A stretch of DNA of 64,000 bases from Balaenoptera acutorostrata (GCF_949987535.1 NC_080071.1:28728236-28792235); one strand, 5' to 3'; positions 1 to 12,589 are shown, counted from the stretch's first letter. The notes: generated from the letters alone by a model not told the origin. A program made the numbers and translations.

Positions 1-1595
1 TGCAATTACTCACCCAGTCATCAACAGAGCTGGAACTAGACCGATTTCTTTCCTTTTTACTCAGTTTTCCGTCTGCTAGATGTAGCTTTTCTCAGAACTG
101 ACTCCAATGAAGTATTCAGTTTATATTCTTGATAAATACAGATTTTTTGCATCAATTAATATACAGTGATTTATTTATTTTCAAGGTTAGACAAGTGGTT
201 ATTGATTTAAGTAGTGCCTAAGCAAACTTCTTCCTCCACTAACAAGTTGAGTGAGTTCTCTCATTGCATGGCGAGAAAAACAGACATACTCAAGAAGGCA
301 GGAACAATAAAAAAAGGAAACATCAAACAGTTATTTAATTAAATATAATTAGCTCATTAAATAGTCATATTTAAATAACATTGGACTTTCTGCCCAATAC
401 ATCCCATGAAATTCACAGCAATGCATAAAACTTAGCATCAGCATGCAATCTTTTCAGCTACTTAAAAATTTTTTTTCTTACTTTTCCATCTTCGTTGATG
501 TTAAATATTTCATGGTTTTCATTCTTAGTAGGTTGTTAATTGTGCAGGTTTCTTTTGCTCAAAGCTGTTTATGCATAGCACTAGTGATGGGAGATATTAC
601 TGTTATAGCTGTATGTGTGCTGTTAATTTTAACTTTTTTGCTTCTGTCAGACAGTCATTTGATTATCTTAATCACTAACAACCCATGGAACATAGGACCC
701 ATATATTTTCAGGATTAACTGTTGCAAAATACCAGATATCATGAAAAAATATTACAAGATACTGGAAAAGAGTATGTTTGGCAGCGCATGGAGGGGTGGT
801 TAGAAAAATTATGTAGATATTTGTGTGCACATCTCTGAAAGTTTTTAGTATGCTGAAGTTTTGTAATATTTTCATATTTTATATGCTTTCTTTAGTCAGG
901 ATTAATCTTTTGATTGAAGGTCATTCAAAACATCTTTTATCAGAGATATTTCTAAATTGTCATTGCACTTAAATTTTCCAATTTTATGATATACTTTTTA
1001 ATATTTCTACTTATTGCAAATAACTCCCCTTTTCCCCCATGAAGTTTGAATAAAACACCTATTTTTTTCTCTCAGACTGAAACTCCATTCCTCTACTGAT
1101 CACCTCATGTAGTTAATGAGGGTGTTGATTTTCAGCTACACAATAATCACAAAAAATAATGAACAATAAATAATTTTAAAAAACTAAACAAACAATAGCA
1201 ACAGAAACCTCTAGATTAAAAATTCAAAGTGATGTGGTACATATCTGTTTTTAGACTTAAAAGTAAATAACATCTGTTTCATTTGCACAGTTGTCTCTTT
1301 AATCAGAGATGGTCTACCTCCCAAACTAGATTGGTCAAATGACTGATGAGGGGGGAAAGGAGTACAAGAAAATTGGGAAGAATGGTACATCTCCTATAGT
1401 ACTAGAAGATGGCAACAACACAAACCTACTGTGCACTTAAATTTTCCTTAGAGTGCTCATAAAATTTCGGCAGGGTTTATTTTGGTTATCACAGGTCACA
1501 TGGAATTATCTTGGAAGGAAGGTAAATGAAGGAAGGGGTGATTACTGCAAAAGGAAAAAGATTACTTAAATATAATTAGAAATAGCAGCGGCAGC
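1..1595. other. AT-rich DNA without a recognised gene
   Basis: Flanking DNA upstream of the CpG island. I see only short A- and T-rich runs and chance reading frames. No clear repeat family, exon or RNA gene stands out. Confidence 0.6.
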
Positions 1596-1596
1596 A

Positions 1597-1735
1597 TAGC
1601 TAACACATACCGAATTCCAACTATTTGTCAGACAACTATGTAGCTAATTTATACCCTTGATTTTTGACCTTCACAACAAAGTTGTAAGATAGAGAAGGTT
1701 GCTTGAAGAATGACCCACAAGTTAAATTCTTCACG
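1597..1735 (-). repeat. MIR-like SINE remnant
   Basis: The text resembles the reverse complement of the MIR core and 3' part: a stretch like 'ctatttgtcagacaactatg', then a cytosine-poor block and 'cttcacaacaaagttgtaag'. It is heavily diverged, so the call is tentative. Confidence 0.35.
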
Positions 1736-1959
1736 TAGAACTTAGTTTACTTTTTTTTTTTTTACTGCAACATGGATTACAGACTTATTAGAATTCTAGA
1801 CCTTTCAAACGTATTTGCACTAAAGGGACTTAAAATGCTGCACAAGGAAGGATCATCACAAGTTTTGGGGAGAGAATGATGAGGGGAAAGAGTTGGCCAT
1901 TTTCGCTTTGTTTTTCTTTCCTTGTTAAATAACGTAACTTCTCTGGTGTTTGTGTCAAG

Positions 1960-1980
1960 CACACACACACACACACACAC
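1960..1980. repeat. (AC)n microsatellite
   Basis: About ten AC units, followed by an A-rich stretch. Confidence 0.9.
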
Positions 1981-2717
1981 GAAAAACAAACAAAAACCTA
2001 TTTTATCATTCAGAAGTGATTCTCCAAAGGGGAAAAAAAGGCAAACCAGCTAGGTTGCCTGTTTAAACTATTTTTCTTATTGCTACTTGAGGTGTTTTGT
2101 TGTGTTCTGTTTTGTTTTGTTTTATTGAGACGGGCTGAAGGTGGAGAAGTTTATTTGGAAGGAAGGTCTGGAAGGTCCCTCCACCTACAACTTTGAGAAC
2201 ATTTCTCCAGGTGCCTCTTTCATAGCTCGGGCACACTTCTGGGCTGATTACTAGGAGATGGAGTGGTTCGGAGGCTCAGAAGTACCACTCTTCTCAAATG
2301 CCAAAGCTGCCAAAGGGAGAAGGACGGGAGCGCTGTCTAGTGGCTGTTCGCGTGATTCCTTCCAGGCGGCCACCACCTCCAGGGATACGCTCTCCTGCAA
2401 TGCCGTTCAAACTAGGGTCCCACGACCGCTACACAGGGATGCCAAGACGCTGAACCTCCGGGCCGAGGCTCTGGGGACAGACTCACCCCGGGGGGCCCTT
2501 TTCTGCCAAGCCACGGGCTCCGAGCCGTCACAAAACGCCCCAGGCCTACCTCAGTGGGCCCGGCCGTCCGGCCACACCTAAGGCTCGGGAGCCAGGAGTG
2601 CCCCACCGCGAAGCCCTCCCGCGCCTCCCCCCATCCCAAACGCCAGCAGCCTCGCCGCTTCTCCCGGAAACGAGCTTGCTGAGCAAAGGCGGAGGAAAAC
2701 CTTGGGCCTTCCGCTCT

Positions 2718-2758
2718 GATTGGTCTTCCCCCGCCTCGCAGGGCGAGGCAGTGATTGG
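2718..2758 (+). promoter_or_regulatory. Core promoter: paired inverted CCAAT boxes with GC boxes
   Basis: Two copies of GATTGG (inverted CCAAT) lie at 2718-2723 and 2753-2758, 35 bp apart. A 'cccccgcctcgc' GC-box-like stretch lies between them. Paired NF-Y sites at about this spacing are common in TATA-less promoters. No TATA box is visible. Transcription would be expected to start some 50-100 bp downstream, in about 2800-2860, and to run on the plus strand because the candidate exon and splice donor lie on that side. Further GC-box-like sequence sits at about 2946-2958. Confidence 0.6.
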
Positions 2759-3000
2759 CTGCCGGGCGTTGTCAGTCGCCGAGGCCAGAGCCTTCGCCGG
2801 GGAAGCGCAGCCGGGCTCGGGTGCTTCGGCTGCCGCCGCGGCCGCTCAAGCCGGTGCAGCTGGGCGAGCTCGAGCGGGCGCCGCCGCCTCCGCGGCTGCC
2901 CACCCTGCCGCGCCGCCGGCGCTGCCGGTCTTGCAGGCGGACGCCGGGGAGGGGCGGCCGAGAGAACGGAGCACGAGGAGGTGGAGGCGGCGGAGAAGTG

Positions 3001-3117
3001 ATGCTGGCGCCGGGGATGGGGCAGCGGCAGCGGAGCAGCAGCATCTGCGGGACCCAGGCTGCAGCGTCCCTGTGGCCCGAGGGCCAGCCGAGCGGCCGGA
3101 GACCACGCGCCCCACGG
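3001..3117 (+). CDS. Candidate first coding exon of an unrecognised gene
   Basis: An ATG at 3001 opens a frame of 39 codons that runs, in phase 0, into a strong splice donor: the exon would end at 3117 and the intron begins GTAAGG at 3118. A second in-frame ATG at 3016 has a better Kozak context (G at -3 and G at +4) and would give 34 codons. The peptide starts MLAPGMGQRQRSSSICGTQ and is then rich in Ala, Pro, Gly and Arg; I see no signal peptide, membrane segment or known domain. I do not recognise it. It could equally be 5' untranslated sequence, with the true start in a later exon. The case rests on position about 250 bp downstream of paired CCAAT boxes, within the CpG island, and on the donor. 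No matching second exon was found in the window. Confidence 0.35.
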
Positions 3118-3627
3118 GTAAGGTCCGGCCCGGCGGTACGCGCACCGGCTCGGGGACCACCGGGGTTTTTAGTGGTTACGAGGCTCATTGTGCCCGGGCA
3201 TTCAGACAAGGGTGTTTGGGACCCGGACAGAGAGTCCGGACGCACGGCTAGGCTGATGCTCGCTCCGGTGCCACTCCTGCTCGTGCGTTCTCCCCTCCGC
3301 GCTGACAGACTTTGATAGCGCGGGGATGGCATTGTGTGTGCATCTGCGTGTGTGGGTGCGCGGTTTGGGGCACTTTGCGGGGAGCGCGGTGGGTTCCCTC
3401 TTGCGTGAACCGACGTCCTTCAGGGATCCAGGCTGGGATGGAGTGAATAGGATGCACTTGGCTCAGCGGGAGGGAGAGCGCACGCAACGCACGGGAAAGT
3501 CCTTCGCGGCTCGTTAAGAGCCGGGAAAATTGAACTTTATTGCCTTAATGAAAAGAGGCAGCTGTGGATACAGCGCGCCAGAGGACAGGCGCATTCACCG
3601 AGGCTCCCCAAAGTCCCACTTTGCGCC

Positions 3628-3653
3628 GGGGACTTTGGAGGGGAGGGGGTGGG
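3628..3653 (+). other. Predicted G-quadruplex motif
   Basis: Four G-runs (4, 4, 5 and 3 Gs) are separated by loops of 8, 1 and 1 bases. This meets the usual pattern for a quadruplex. It lies about 500 bp inside the presumed first intron, on the coding strand, within the CpG island. Confidence 0.6.
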
Positions 3654-3912
3654 AGAGGAAAGTAACGGTTGGTCCGCCTCGCTGGAGAAAAGGAGGACAG
3701 AGGGCGGGGAGTACAACTAGGCTTGGGGAATGGAACTAGGCTTGGAGAGTGGCGGCTTTTTTTTTGTGTCTGACGCCCCATGTAGGAAGCTCGCTACACT
3801 TCGGGAACGCAGATTTGGGGATGGAGAGAGTCCCGCTTTGAGGGGCTGATGGAGGTTGCTCCTGGCCCGCGCCAGCGTGGGGCACGGGTGTCAGAGACTT
3901 GGCGGCTGAAAC

Positions 3913-4041
3913 GGGGCGGGGCTCGAGTGCACGTTCAGATGTAGCCCCTGCCTCATCGGGCTACCTTGGCCGGGTACCTTCGCGGTCGGGACTCGGCCGG
4001 GCGCGCCCGCGGCAGCTGCGTTCTGCCGGGTGGCCCCGCCC
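3913..4041. promoter_or_regulatory. Second GC-box cluster at the 3' edge of the CpG island
   Basis: A perfect GC box (GGGGCGGGGC) lies at 3913-3922 and an inverted one (CCCCGCCC) at 4034-4041, with a CG-dense palindrome (gggcgcgccc) between them. This could be an alternative promoter or an intronic enhancer bound by Sp/KLF proteins. No splice donor as good as the one at 3118 was noticed near it. Confidence 0.4.
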
Positions 4042-4094
4042 TCCGAGAAAGTTCCGGCCCACTGGGGTCTGCGCAGCCAGACCTAGAGCACGTT

Positions 4095-6225
4095 AAACGC
4101 CAAGTGTACCCAGGTTTAGTACTCAGCTTCTTCCAGTACCTACACTGTTTTTATTTTATATTAAATTAGTTTATTTTGTAAAGCCACTGGGAGTTCCACC
4201 CGCGCTGCAAACCTTTCCGCAGAAGGCGGATTTTTGCGCTGCTGCAAATGGATGGTGCTGCCGCGCTAAGTCCGAGTCTCCGTAGCTCAGTGCAGTGGTT
4301 TCTCCACCCCTCTTCAGGACGCACAAACTTATTCTTGGCGATTGTTCTGTATGTGGCCCTTTGTCTCCTAGGAGTCTTTGCTTGGAAAGTTCTTGAAATA
4401 CCTCGGTAGTAACAAACTGCGCCTGCCCTGGCACAGATGGAGAGGCTGTGGTGCTTTACAGAGGCGCTGGAATTGCAGGGGGAATGGGACTGGAGAGGGC
4501 AGCTCCCTTCTTACCAGCTAGAATCTTTGGAAAAATGTTAAAAATTGGTTCAATACAGGCAGCCGGTTCTTGAGCTGAGAACAGCACTTTCCCAGTTATG
4601 TAGATCTTTAATCCCTTTCACTGGAGGAATCTTTGGCCCCCCAAACACAACGCAGCACAACAAACAAAACCCAAACCCAAGCGGCAGAAACGACTTTGTT
4701 TGGACTCATTTCTGATTTGGCACAGCTGAAAAAAATGAAAGTAAGACACCTAATAGAAATACTGTAGAAAAGCCAGGAGGGAGCTGTCCAAAATGTCAGC
4801 ATTTTTTGTAAGTTTTTTTTTTAAATTGTAGAAGTAGTATTTACCCCCAATTTGGTAATATAAAATAATTCTGAAGCAGATGAATAACTTACTGGTGAAC
4901 TAGGAGTGATGTTAGTTTTATGTCCGAGAATGGTTGCACTTCTTTTCATCATTTAATTCATGAACTGTAAATGGAATTTTTCGTACTATTTTAGTTGAAC
5001 GCATTTGGGTTAGTACAAAATTGGTAGCACATACTTTCCCTGTAGTAGTCATCGCATCTGGTTTAAAGGGATAGTTTTCTGATATCATTAAAGAGAGTAT
5101 AGCTTGTGGTTGTTACATTTCAATACACAATTTACCTGTTGCCAGGTGATTATTGTAATGTTGCAATATTTAGTTGTAACTTTTAGGACTTTATTAAGAT
5201 GATTAAACACATTAGGCAGTTGATTTTAGTTTTGTGTTTCATTTATGCAGTGCTATGAGCTGATAAAATTGTTTTCCCCTATTAGCGGATGTGGGAGAAA
5301 TAGGCTTACATTATATTATGCATTACTAATCAGTAATTTTAAAATAAGCTTAAATTAAAACCAAGTTACCAATAACATCCAGTAATCAAAGTGGGACTTT
5401 TAAGGAAATTTTCAACTACTTGGCTAAGAATGTGGTTTTCACATTGCTAACAAGTAATATCTTGTAAATCCACTGCATTATATATTGGGGTAAGTCACAA
5501 GTTTTTAAACAGAGCCTTTGTATTCATTTTCAGGTGTTTTGAGGGGTTTTTTTTGGAGGGGGACTTTTACTTTGGGATTATTTTTCAGATAATTAAATAC
5601 ATTTTCAAAGCCACCAGACCAAAATGTAGTAAAGTGCGGAGAAATGTGTCAATGAGCAGAAGTGTGGGGATAAAGCAGCAGTGTCTGTGTGTGACTGAGA
5701 GCAGAAACGGCGCAGGGTGTGAGTGGGAGGGGGAGTGCTCAGGCTTAGGGGATGTAGTAGTGCTATAGCCGCTTAGTTCATGCAAGCAATTCAAGTTGTG
5801 TCAGTTCTGCAGATCCACTTCAGTTATGACTTGTTTTGCTGCAGGGCAATCCATGAGCTCAGACTGCCATATTTTCTAGGTGGATTTTAGTAACTCAAGT
5901 AAATGTCAACTTGTCAAGACTCTAGGCCACTAAATTCACTTTTTGACCTATACCGGATTTTAATTTTAATACTGCATAACTTTTCTAAAAAGATCACATT
6001 TACTGTGTATAGCAATGCAATAAATACCATGTATTTATTTTGTCAAAGAGTCATGACTAGAGTCTCTACATTAAGACAGTGAAGTTTATTTTATTTTATT
6101 TAATAATAATTTGTATTCATTTAATTAATGATGAGATCATTTTGGTTTTTGAAAACTAACATGTTTCAGGGAATTAAAATCCTCAACCAGTTCAGTAAAT
6201 CAGAAATTCATTTGCATTTTTCTCG
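4095..6225. other. Unique AT-rich DNA, presumed intron
   Basis: Sequence returns to low GC immediately after the island. I see no exon with convincing borders, no RNA gene and no clear repeat. Confidence 0.5.
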
Positions 6226-6227
6226 AA

Positions 6228-6273
6228 GTCTCTGTCTCTGTCCCTGTCTTTCTTTCTCTCTGTCTCTCTCTCA

Positions 6274-6318
<45 letters not shown>
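6228..6318. repeat. Pyrimidine tract followed by (AC)n microsatellite
   Basis: A TC-rich tract at about 6228-6272 runs into about 22 AC units (6275-6318), followed by imperfect CGCA/CATA units. The run of His-Thr in the overlapping frame is an artefact of this repeat. Confidence 0.9.
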
Positions 6319-6319
<1 letters not shown>

Positions 6320-6322
<3 letters not shown>

Positions 6323-7500
6323 GCATACATATACATGCACACGTACTGGAAAACTTCTCAGGAAGAATATAACCACTCCTGCATTTGAAACAAATTCACC
6401 AACATGCTAAATGATCAATATACTTCATAAGGCAAAATTCTTATCCTCTTAGGTAATCTGTTACTAATTAATTATGGTACTGGTTTATTCAAGTAAAATA
6501 TAACAAGTTGAACTGTGTTCCAACTGTGTGCAAAACACTGTTCTAGTTGCTTTGACCATATCAGAGAATAAATCAAAGACCCTTGCCCTCATAAGGCTTA
6601 TGTTTTCTTGAGGTAAAATAGATCATAAACAAAAAATGTAAGTAGAAAACTTATATAGAAGATTTATCTCCTACCAACCTACTCTGTATCCCATGGCTGA
6701 GTCTCTTTCCATCTCATTTTCTCTCCAATTAATACACATCTACCCACACACCCACACAAATATACTCAAATTAATCTAAGAACTGGAAAGTAATCACTAT
6801 AATTATCTGATACATGTTACTTCTGAAGCTATGTATCCAAAAACAGCAGTGCATATGATGAAGGTTAAAGGTAAGAGAGGGATTCAAAGATGATTAAGCA
6901 ATAAAATGACAGGATATCTGCCCTTTAAAAATTCTTTAAAATCAAATAATAATATTTTTCAGAGGAACTAGAGTGGGAAACATTATCCTTTAATTTATCC
7001 TTATATTGCATTCAAACTAGCAACATTTTAAAAGGCATTTATGACTATCCAAGGTCAAATCTACATAACCTCATTTAAAGGGGATGAGTGAATTGAAGTG
7101 GTAATAAAGGACCCAAAAGTGTAATTCTAATGCGAAACATTCTACTTCTTCCACATTGAGAGTGACGAATTCATGTAACTCTGTGAAAGTCGATCAAAAA
7201 CCCTAGAGTTTGAGGTTAAGGTTTTCCTAAATTTTATTCATAAAAAAAAAAAAAAAAAAGACTCACCATCTGATCGTCTAATAAGAAATGCCAAAACACT
7301 TCAAAAATTTCAGAATAAGTTTGTCTTTAATTCAGAATTGATTTGGTTATCCAGTCCAATTACAGATAAAACCTTGCAGTATTTTCCCAGATTCTGTTCT
7401 CTTGGGCATAAAACAGTGTGCAATTATGATTCCAGTTTCACTTTCTGTGCTTTCCATTTCATTATTTTCTTTAGGGTCTTTAGCTTAAGTCTCAAAATAG

Positions 7501-7536
<36 letters not shown>

Positions 7537-9535
7537 ACCTTCGTGTAAAGAATGGAACCTAACTTGGCTTTCAAAAATTTGTGAACAGTATTTTCATATT
7601 AGAGGAAAACTGAAGTTGTACTCCTAAGAAGCCAGATCATATAATGAATTAATGCCAACTTACCAGTTCTGTTATAACAAGGTATTAGTGCAGGGCACAC
7701 GGTCCTAATAGTCATTTCTGAATGGATTTCCATCATTCAAGAAAAATCTTCAAGATTGCTGCTCTACAATCCAGTTTTAGGAGATGAGGAAAAGTCTTCT
7801 GATAATGCTGTTTCAATATTTATCTAGATTCAGAGATGCATATACCACCCACTTAAGCATTTACCTTTTTTTGCCCTGGCTTTTCTCCTTTCTGCCCAAA
7901 ATACAAAACTTTAGGAAAACAGTGTTTTTAAAAAAGCAAGTAAACCAACCAACAGTTACCATACCTAGCACACAAAGTCATCTTTGGCTGATTACTAAAT
8001 AGTTAGATGAAAGCTAAGCAGAAATCAGATATTTGGACCTGGGAAAAACCCAGGTCATTAGTCTAACCTCTCCTGTGTATAAGGAAGAACTTCACTCCAG
8101 GAAGTTAATAATACCCAAAGTCCATTGAAAGTAGAAACAGGTCTAGAAACATTGTTTGTTAACTACTATTTGTATAAGTTAACTCCATACCAATTGCCCA
8201 TTATACAGCCCTACATTTTGTAAAATGGAGGTATAAGAAGAAATGACAACAGCCACCAATTTGTGCATCTAAATATTTTAATACCTGAAATAATAATACA
8301 TCACATTAATATTATGTTGGGATCAAGAAAATGATAAATTGAGAGGCATTCAGAGATGTCATCTAAGATTTATAGGGCTAGAGGTGTGTTTGCATGTAAA
8401 ATATTTGTATTTAATTCAGTCATTTTGTCTATAATATTCCTTTAAAATATTTACTAGTATCTCTAAACAAGGGATTTCTCACTTCCAGAGGTCTATGGGC
8501 TTCAAAGTGATCAATAGGTGAATTCAGGGACTCCAGGAAATACCAGTTGTTTCCAAATTTTTTCGTTCTTGAACGTTCCATAGCAAGGGAAAATGGTTAA
8601 GAAAACCTTAAAAGCTACTGCTTTAAGTTAGCATAAAACAAAAACAAAACAAAATACAGCAGAGTGAGGGAACATGTGGGGATAAGGAGAGGATTTTAAA
8701 GAACTACGAGCTCTCTTATTACTCAAGGAAAGGAAAAAGAAAAAGAAGACAAACAAACCTATCGCTAGATTCTATCAGACAGTGGTTTGAAGAGACACTT
8801 CGTTGTCCTAAGATGCAAATTTGCAACTGAAGAGATGGTTTATAACTGATATACTGCACTTCGTTCTGAGTTTCTGCAGTTAGCATTTTGTTTGGTCTTT
8901 GACTGTGAAATGTTTTCATGACATATATAGGTGGCATCAGAGCTGAATCAATTCCTCACTGAACAACAAAATTTGTGGGTGACTTCCCCAGGGCCCTAGC
9001 ACTCAATCAAAGACAATTGCCAGAGGTATACTTTGGTTGTATACAATTGGTTATAAATTTAAATGCTGCTAGACAAGAAAAACTGCACTAAATGTGCACA
9101 CATGCACTGTGGCTGCACGAATAGGGCACATGAACTAATAGACTCCGTCCGTTGCTGGTGAGTTCCCACCACGGTCCATCACTGCTTTAGTTTCTATGTC
9201 TATTAAATGACAGTAGCATTACTGATTACTTGAATTCCAATTTTTGAGGGATTAGATGAATTGACTGTGAGTAATACATATTGATTTCTCTGAGTGAACA
9301 CAGCCATCCAGTTAGAGACAGGAGAGGTGCTATATTTGATAAGCAAAAACTAAAAAATAATGAATTATACTGATAAAGTTATTTTAGTGACTATGTTGGC
9401 CTAATTCCCTTTATTCAAATAAATAAAAGATAATCTTTAGTTTCTAACCATGCTGACTAAAATAAAAAGTAGGCCAATCCTGAAATTTCTTGAAGGCAGC
9501 TAAAGTCGTCATTTTTTCCTCCATCTTTATTGGTT
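6320..9535. other. Unique AT-rich DNA with small simple repeats
   Basis: Apart from an A18 run at 7242-7259 and the (TG)n at 7502-7534 there is little to name. A stretch at about 6515-6650 looks like a decayed ancient repeat, but I cannot assign its family. Confidence 0.4.
7502..7534. repeat. (TG)n microsatellite
   Basis: About sixteen uninterrupted TG units. Confidence 0.95.
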
Positions 9536-9607
9536 CCTTCTCTCTCTCTTTCTGTCTCTCTGTCTGTCTCTCGATAGATAGGCAGATAGATAAATAGATA
9601 GATAGAT
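9536..9607. repeat. TCTC/GATA compound simple repeat
   Basis: A TCTC/TGTC tract is followed by imperfect GATA/GACA-type units ending in 'atagatagatagata'. Confidence 0.85.
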
Positions 9608-9804
9608 ATTTTATACTTTAAGTGTTATAAGGAGTTATTTCAAAGCTGCCTGAAATTTTCTCCTGACTTTTTGTTAAAGTAACTCAAACTCAGAGGATAT
9701 TAAAAAGCAAACTTTTACTAACGGATATTGACAATAAATGTGAAAAAGTAGAGACTTTTTCAAAATAGAAATACTGAATGTTTATGTATGTGTATATACA
9801 TACA

Positions 9805-9824
9805 TATATATATATATATATATA
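9805..9824. repeat. (TA)n microsatellite
   Basis: About ten TA units, just before the start of an L1 fragment; A/T-rich sites like this are also favoured L1 target sites. Confidence 0.85.
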
Positions 9825-9829
9825 GACAA

Positions 9830-10400
9830 GCCAAATAAAAATCCAAAGAGATTGTTGCAAAATTTAGAGATTCTGAAGTTCATATGGAGTAGCAAATAAG
9901 TTATGATAGCAAAAGAATGTTTAAATAAAAAAAGCATTGAGACAAAGTTGTACTATCAACTAAAGATATTAAAAATGGTGGTAATTAATACAGTATATTA
10001 ACATGCAGACAAACATGAAGAAGAAATTTTTAAAACCTCAGACACGAACTCTAAAGTATGGAAAATAAAGCATGATATGCAGTAATCACAAACCTGTATG
10101 AAAACAAAAAATGATCAATATATGGTGCTGGGAAAATTGAGTAATTATTTGCAAAAAAGAGATACTCCCTATCTCACATTACATTTCAAAAATAAATGTC
10201 AGATGATATGAAGAGTTAATATAAAGAAACTCTAAATCAACTTAGAAGAAAATAGAGACTCCATAAACACAAATATAAAGGGAAAATATAAAGATTTGAC
10301 CTCATAAATTTTAACAGTTTTAAGTCAAAAATGCCATAAGTAAATCAAGAAAATATTTTCAATACAAATTGTGAATAACAGTTTAATATTACTCTTACGA
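9830..10400 (+). mobile_element. Old L1 fragment (ORF2 region)
   Basis: The strand reads like the late L1 ORF2 segment: 'ttcatatggag' (a trace of the K-F-x-W region), then 'atatggtgctgggaaaattg', then 'cataaattttaacagttt'. It is full of stops and small gaps, so it is an ancient copy. The family is L1M-like by divergence. Confidence 0.6.
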
Positions 10401-10469
10401 AAACCTTTCAGAGTTTTCTCCTATTAGAGAACTTATCTCAAAATATTGTGATTCACAGCTTATATCCAT

Positions 10470-10545
10470 CCTCTTCACTAGATTGAAAACCTCTTAAAGA
10501 GAGAAACTGATCATCATTTTATCCCTAGTGCCTTGAACATAATTG
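10470..10545 (+). repeat. Short L2-like remnant
   Basis: The segment resembles the 3' end of L2 ('aaaacctcttaaagagagaaactg', 'ccctagtgccttgaacataa'). It is short, so confidence is modest. Confidence 0.35.
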
Positions 10546-11269
10546 GAGACAACAGGCATTGTCATTGGCTACCAAAAAATTTCCAAGTATACCAACAGAA
10601 AAATGAACTAAGAAATAAACTGATAATCTATGAAAGCTGGACATATATAAGGCCAGTAAGCAGCTAAAATTTTAACTTAATGATAAAATGTAAAGGAAAA
10701 AATTAAACGATAGCACTTTTTAGCTTATCAAAGTAGTTAAGACTGTCAGTAAAGGTTGATTCATTTACAAAAGGTGATGGAGATGGTGAAGATGGGGCAA
10801 ACTGCAGATTCCCCTAAACTTCTGGTAAGGTTTTTCATTGGTGTTTACAGAATTCCTTTGTTGCATGCTACAGGTATTAATTATGACTAACTCACAGAAT
10901 AAGGTCCACAACAGAAGAAAGGTAGTGTGTAGCTTACAGAATCAAAAGACAAGGAGAGGAAATAGAATAGTTACAGAGATCATGGGAGAAACTGATGAAA
11001 TCTTTGCCAGGTGCCATCACTGGGATGAATCAGTATCAGTCCTTTTCTATGTGTCAATTTCCTGCAGGCCCAAATTCCTAGAATGAGAAGTATTAGTCAG
11101 TATACTGACCTAGCTCAAGTTTCATGCCTAGGCTTTGGTCAGTGGATCACTGGGCACCTTGATTTCTGATCCTATCAAGACCACATTCAAAGGAAAATCA
11201 AGGGACTGTTACTGAGGAGGGAAAATGGATGCTGGACAGGTAAAAACAACAGACATCCACTGTGTGTAT

Positions 11270-11720
11270 CAAAAGCCTTAAAAGTATTGCCTTTGTTTCG
11301 GTAATTCCACTTCTAGAAATTAATTCCATGTAATTAGTCAGAAATAACACACAGTTTCATTAAAATGGCATTTGTAGTAGTTTGGTAGTAAAAATAATCT
11401 ATTTGGCCAGTAATATGGGAATAATGAAATTATGGTATGTATCATTAAATCACGATTTTGAAAGCTTGGTAATAACATTGGAAAATGCTGATTAAATCAT
11501 AGTGGAAAAAGAATACAAAATTTAATATGAAGGAGAAGCTTGCTTTCACATTCACAAAATGGCTTAAATAAAATATTAACGTTTGGTTTGGGGGGCAGTA
11601 GGATTATGGGGATTTTATGTTTAAGCCTGTAAAAGTACTTTTTGGCAGGAACAGGCACTACTTCAATAATCATACAAAAATCAATACTAAAACATAAAAG
11701 CAAAAGAATCATTGGAGAAA
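11270..11720 (+). mobile_element. Old L1/HAL1-type fragment
   Basis: The sequence follows the pattern of an old L1 3' region: a trace of the 'ccacttctagaaat' motif, then 'aataatgaaattatggtatg' and 'tcatagtggaaaaag'. No frame is preserved. Confidence 0.45.
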
Positions 11721-12589
11721 TGATAGCGGCTTTGAGCTTCTAGACAACTATATTGGAAGCAGAACATTAGACTGATATACTTAATTTTGTAAGGAAAGGA
11801 GCTAATTGTACAATATTCCCTTTTCCACATTAAGTTAGTTACTATATATCAAGTGAAATTTGGCTGGTTTCCTACTTGGATAACTTTTCAGGAGCCATCT
11901 TGGACTTTGCTTTCTAACTCTTTAATCTCAATGTAATAGGATTTAAAATGTATTCGCATTTTATGGTTCAAATGAAGAATTCTTACTAGCGAAGGAAGTT
12001 AAAAAAGAATAAAAATAATTACATGTATTGATATGTGTGTATCTCATCATTTACCCTGCTCATTCCCATAGGCTCATGCTTAAATTGAGACAATATAAGC
12101 TATTATATCTTAAGATAAACTATAGTCTGGCCCAGCTATTTATTAAATAAAATTAAAGATACTATAAAATTTGATTATAATAAAGCAGGAAACCATGCCG
12201 CCTCATATAAATCAGAAAGCAAATATAGCTGAATATTTTGAATATTATTTTCCTGTTGCTCATACCTACAGCTCAGAAACTATAATTTCCAAAGAAGAAC
12301 AAAGGGGTCTGGATATAAGAATGGGTGGAATTTTCCTAAAAGAATAATGCATTACTATTGTAATGCATTTTTCCATAGCAGTTTACTCTGGTGTATTGGC
12401 TGAGCTCTGTATGGGATGATTTTGATGATCTTGTGAATTATACTTGAACAAATAATGCAATTACTGGAGAAAAACAGAAGAAAAAGAAAATTGGTTGATC
12501 ATTGTTCCCTCCAATAACCACTGCCTCCTTGTAGCTTGTGGGGATGTGCAGTCTGACAGCCAGTACCATTCCAAGGCACAGGAAAGGAT

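Larger units (their letters stand above)
2255..4090. other. CpG island over a promoter and first exon
   Basis: CpG density and GC content rise sharply here compared with the AT-rich DNA on both sides. The core, about 2450-3320, is very GC-rich, with a second GC peak at 3840-4090. A unique, CpG-dense block of this size in a mammal almost always marks a promoter, because germline-unmethylated DNA keeps its CpGs. Long overlapping open frames in several phases on both strands here are a side effect of GC richness (few stop codons) and are not evidence of proteins. Confidence 0.9.

Noticed and set aside
2598..3332. Several long open frames on both strands of the CpG island (up to 217 codons).
   Set aside because: They overlap each other in different phases, are strongly biased to Ala, Arg, Gly and Pro, run through the splice donor, and reflect scarcity of stop codons in GC-rich DNA. 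Only the short piece ending at the donor is kept as a candidate exon.
6128..6388. A frame with a long His-Thr run.
   Set aside because: It is the (AC)n microsatellite read as protein.
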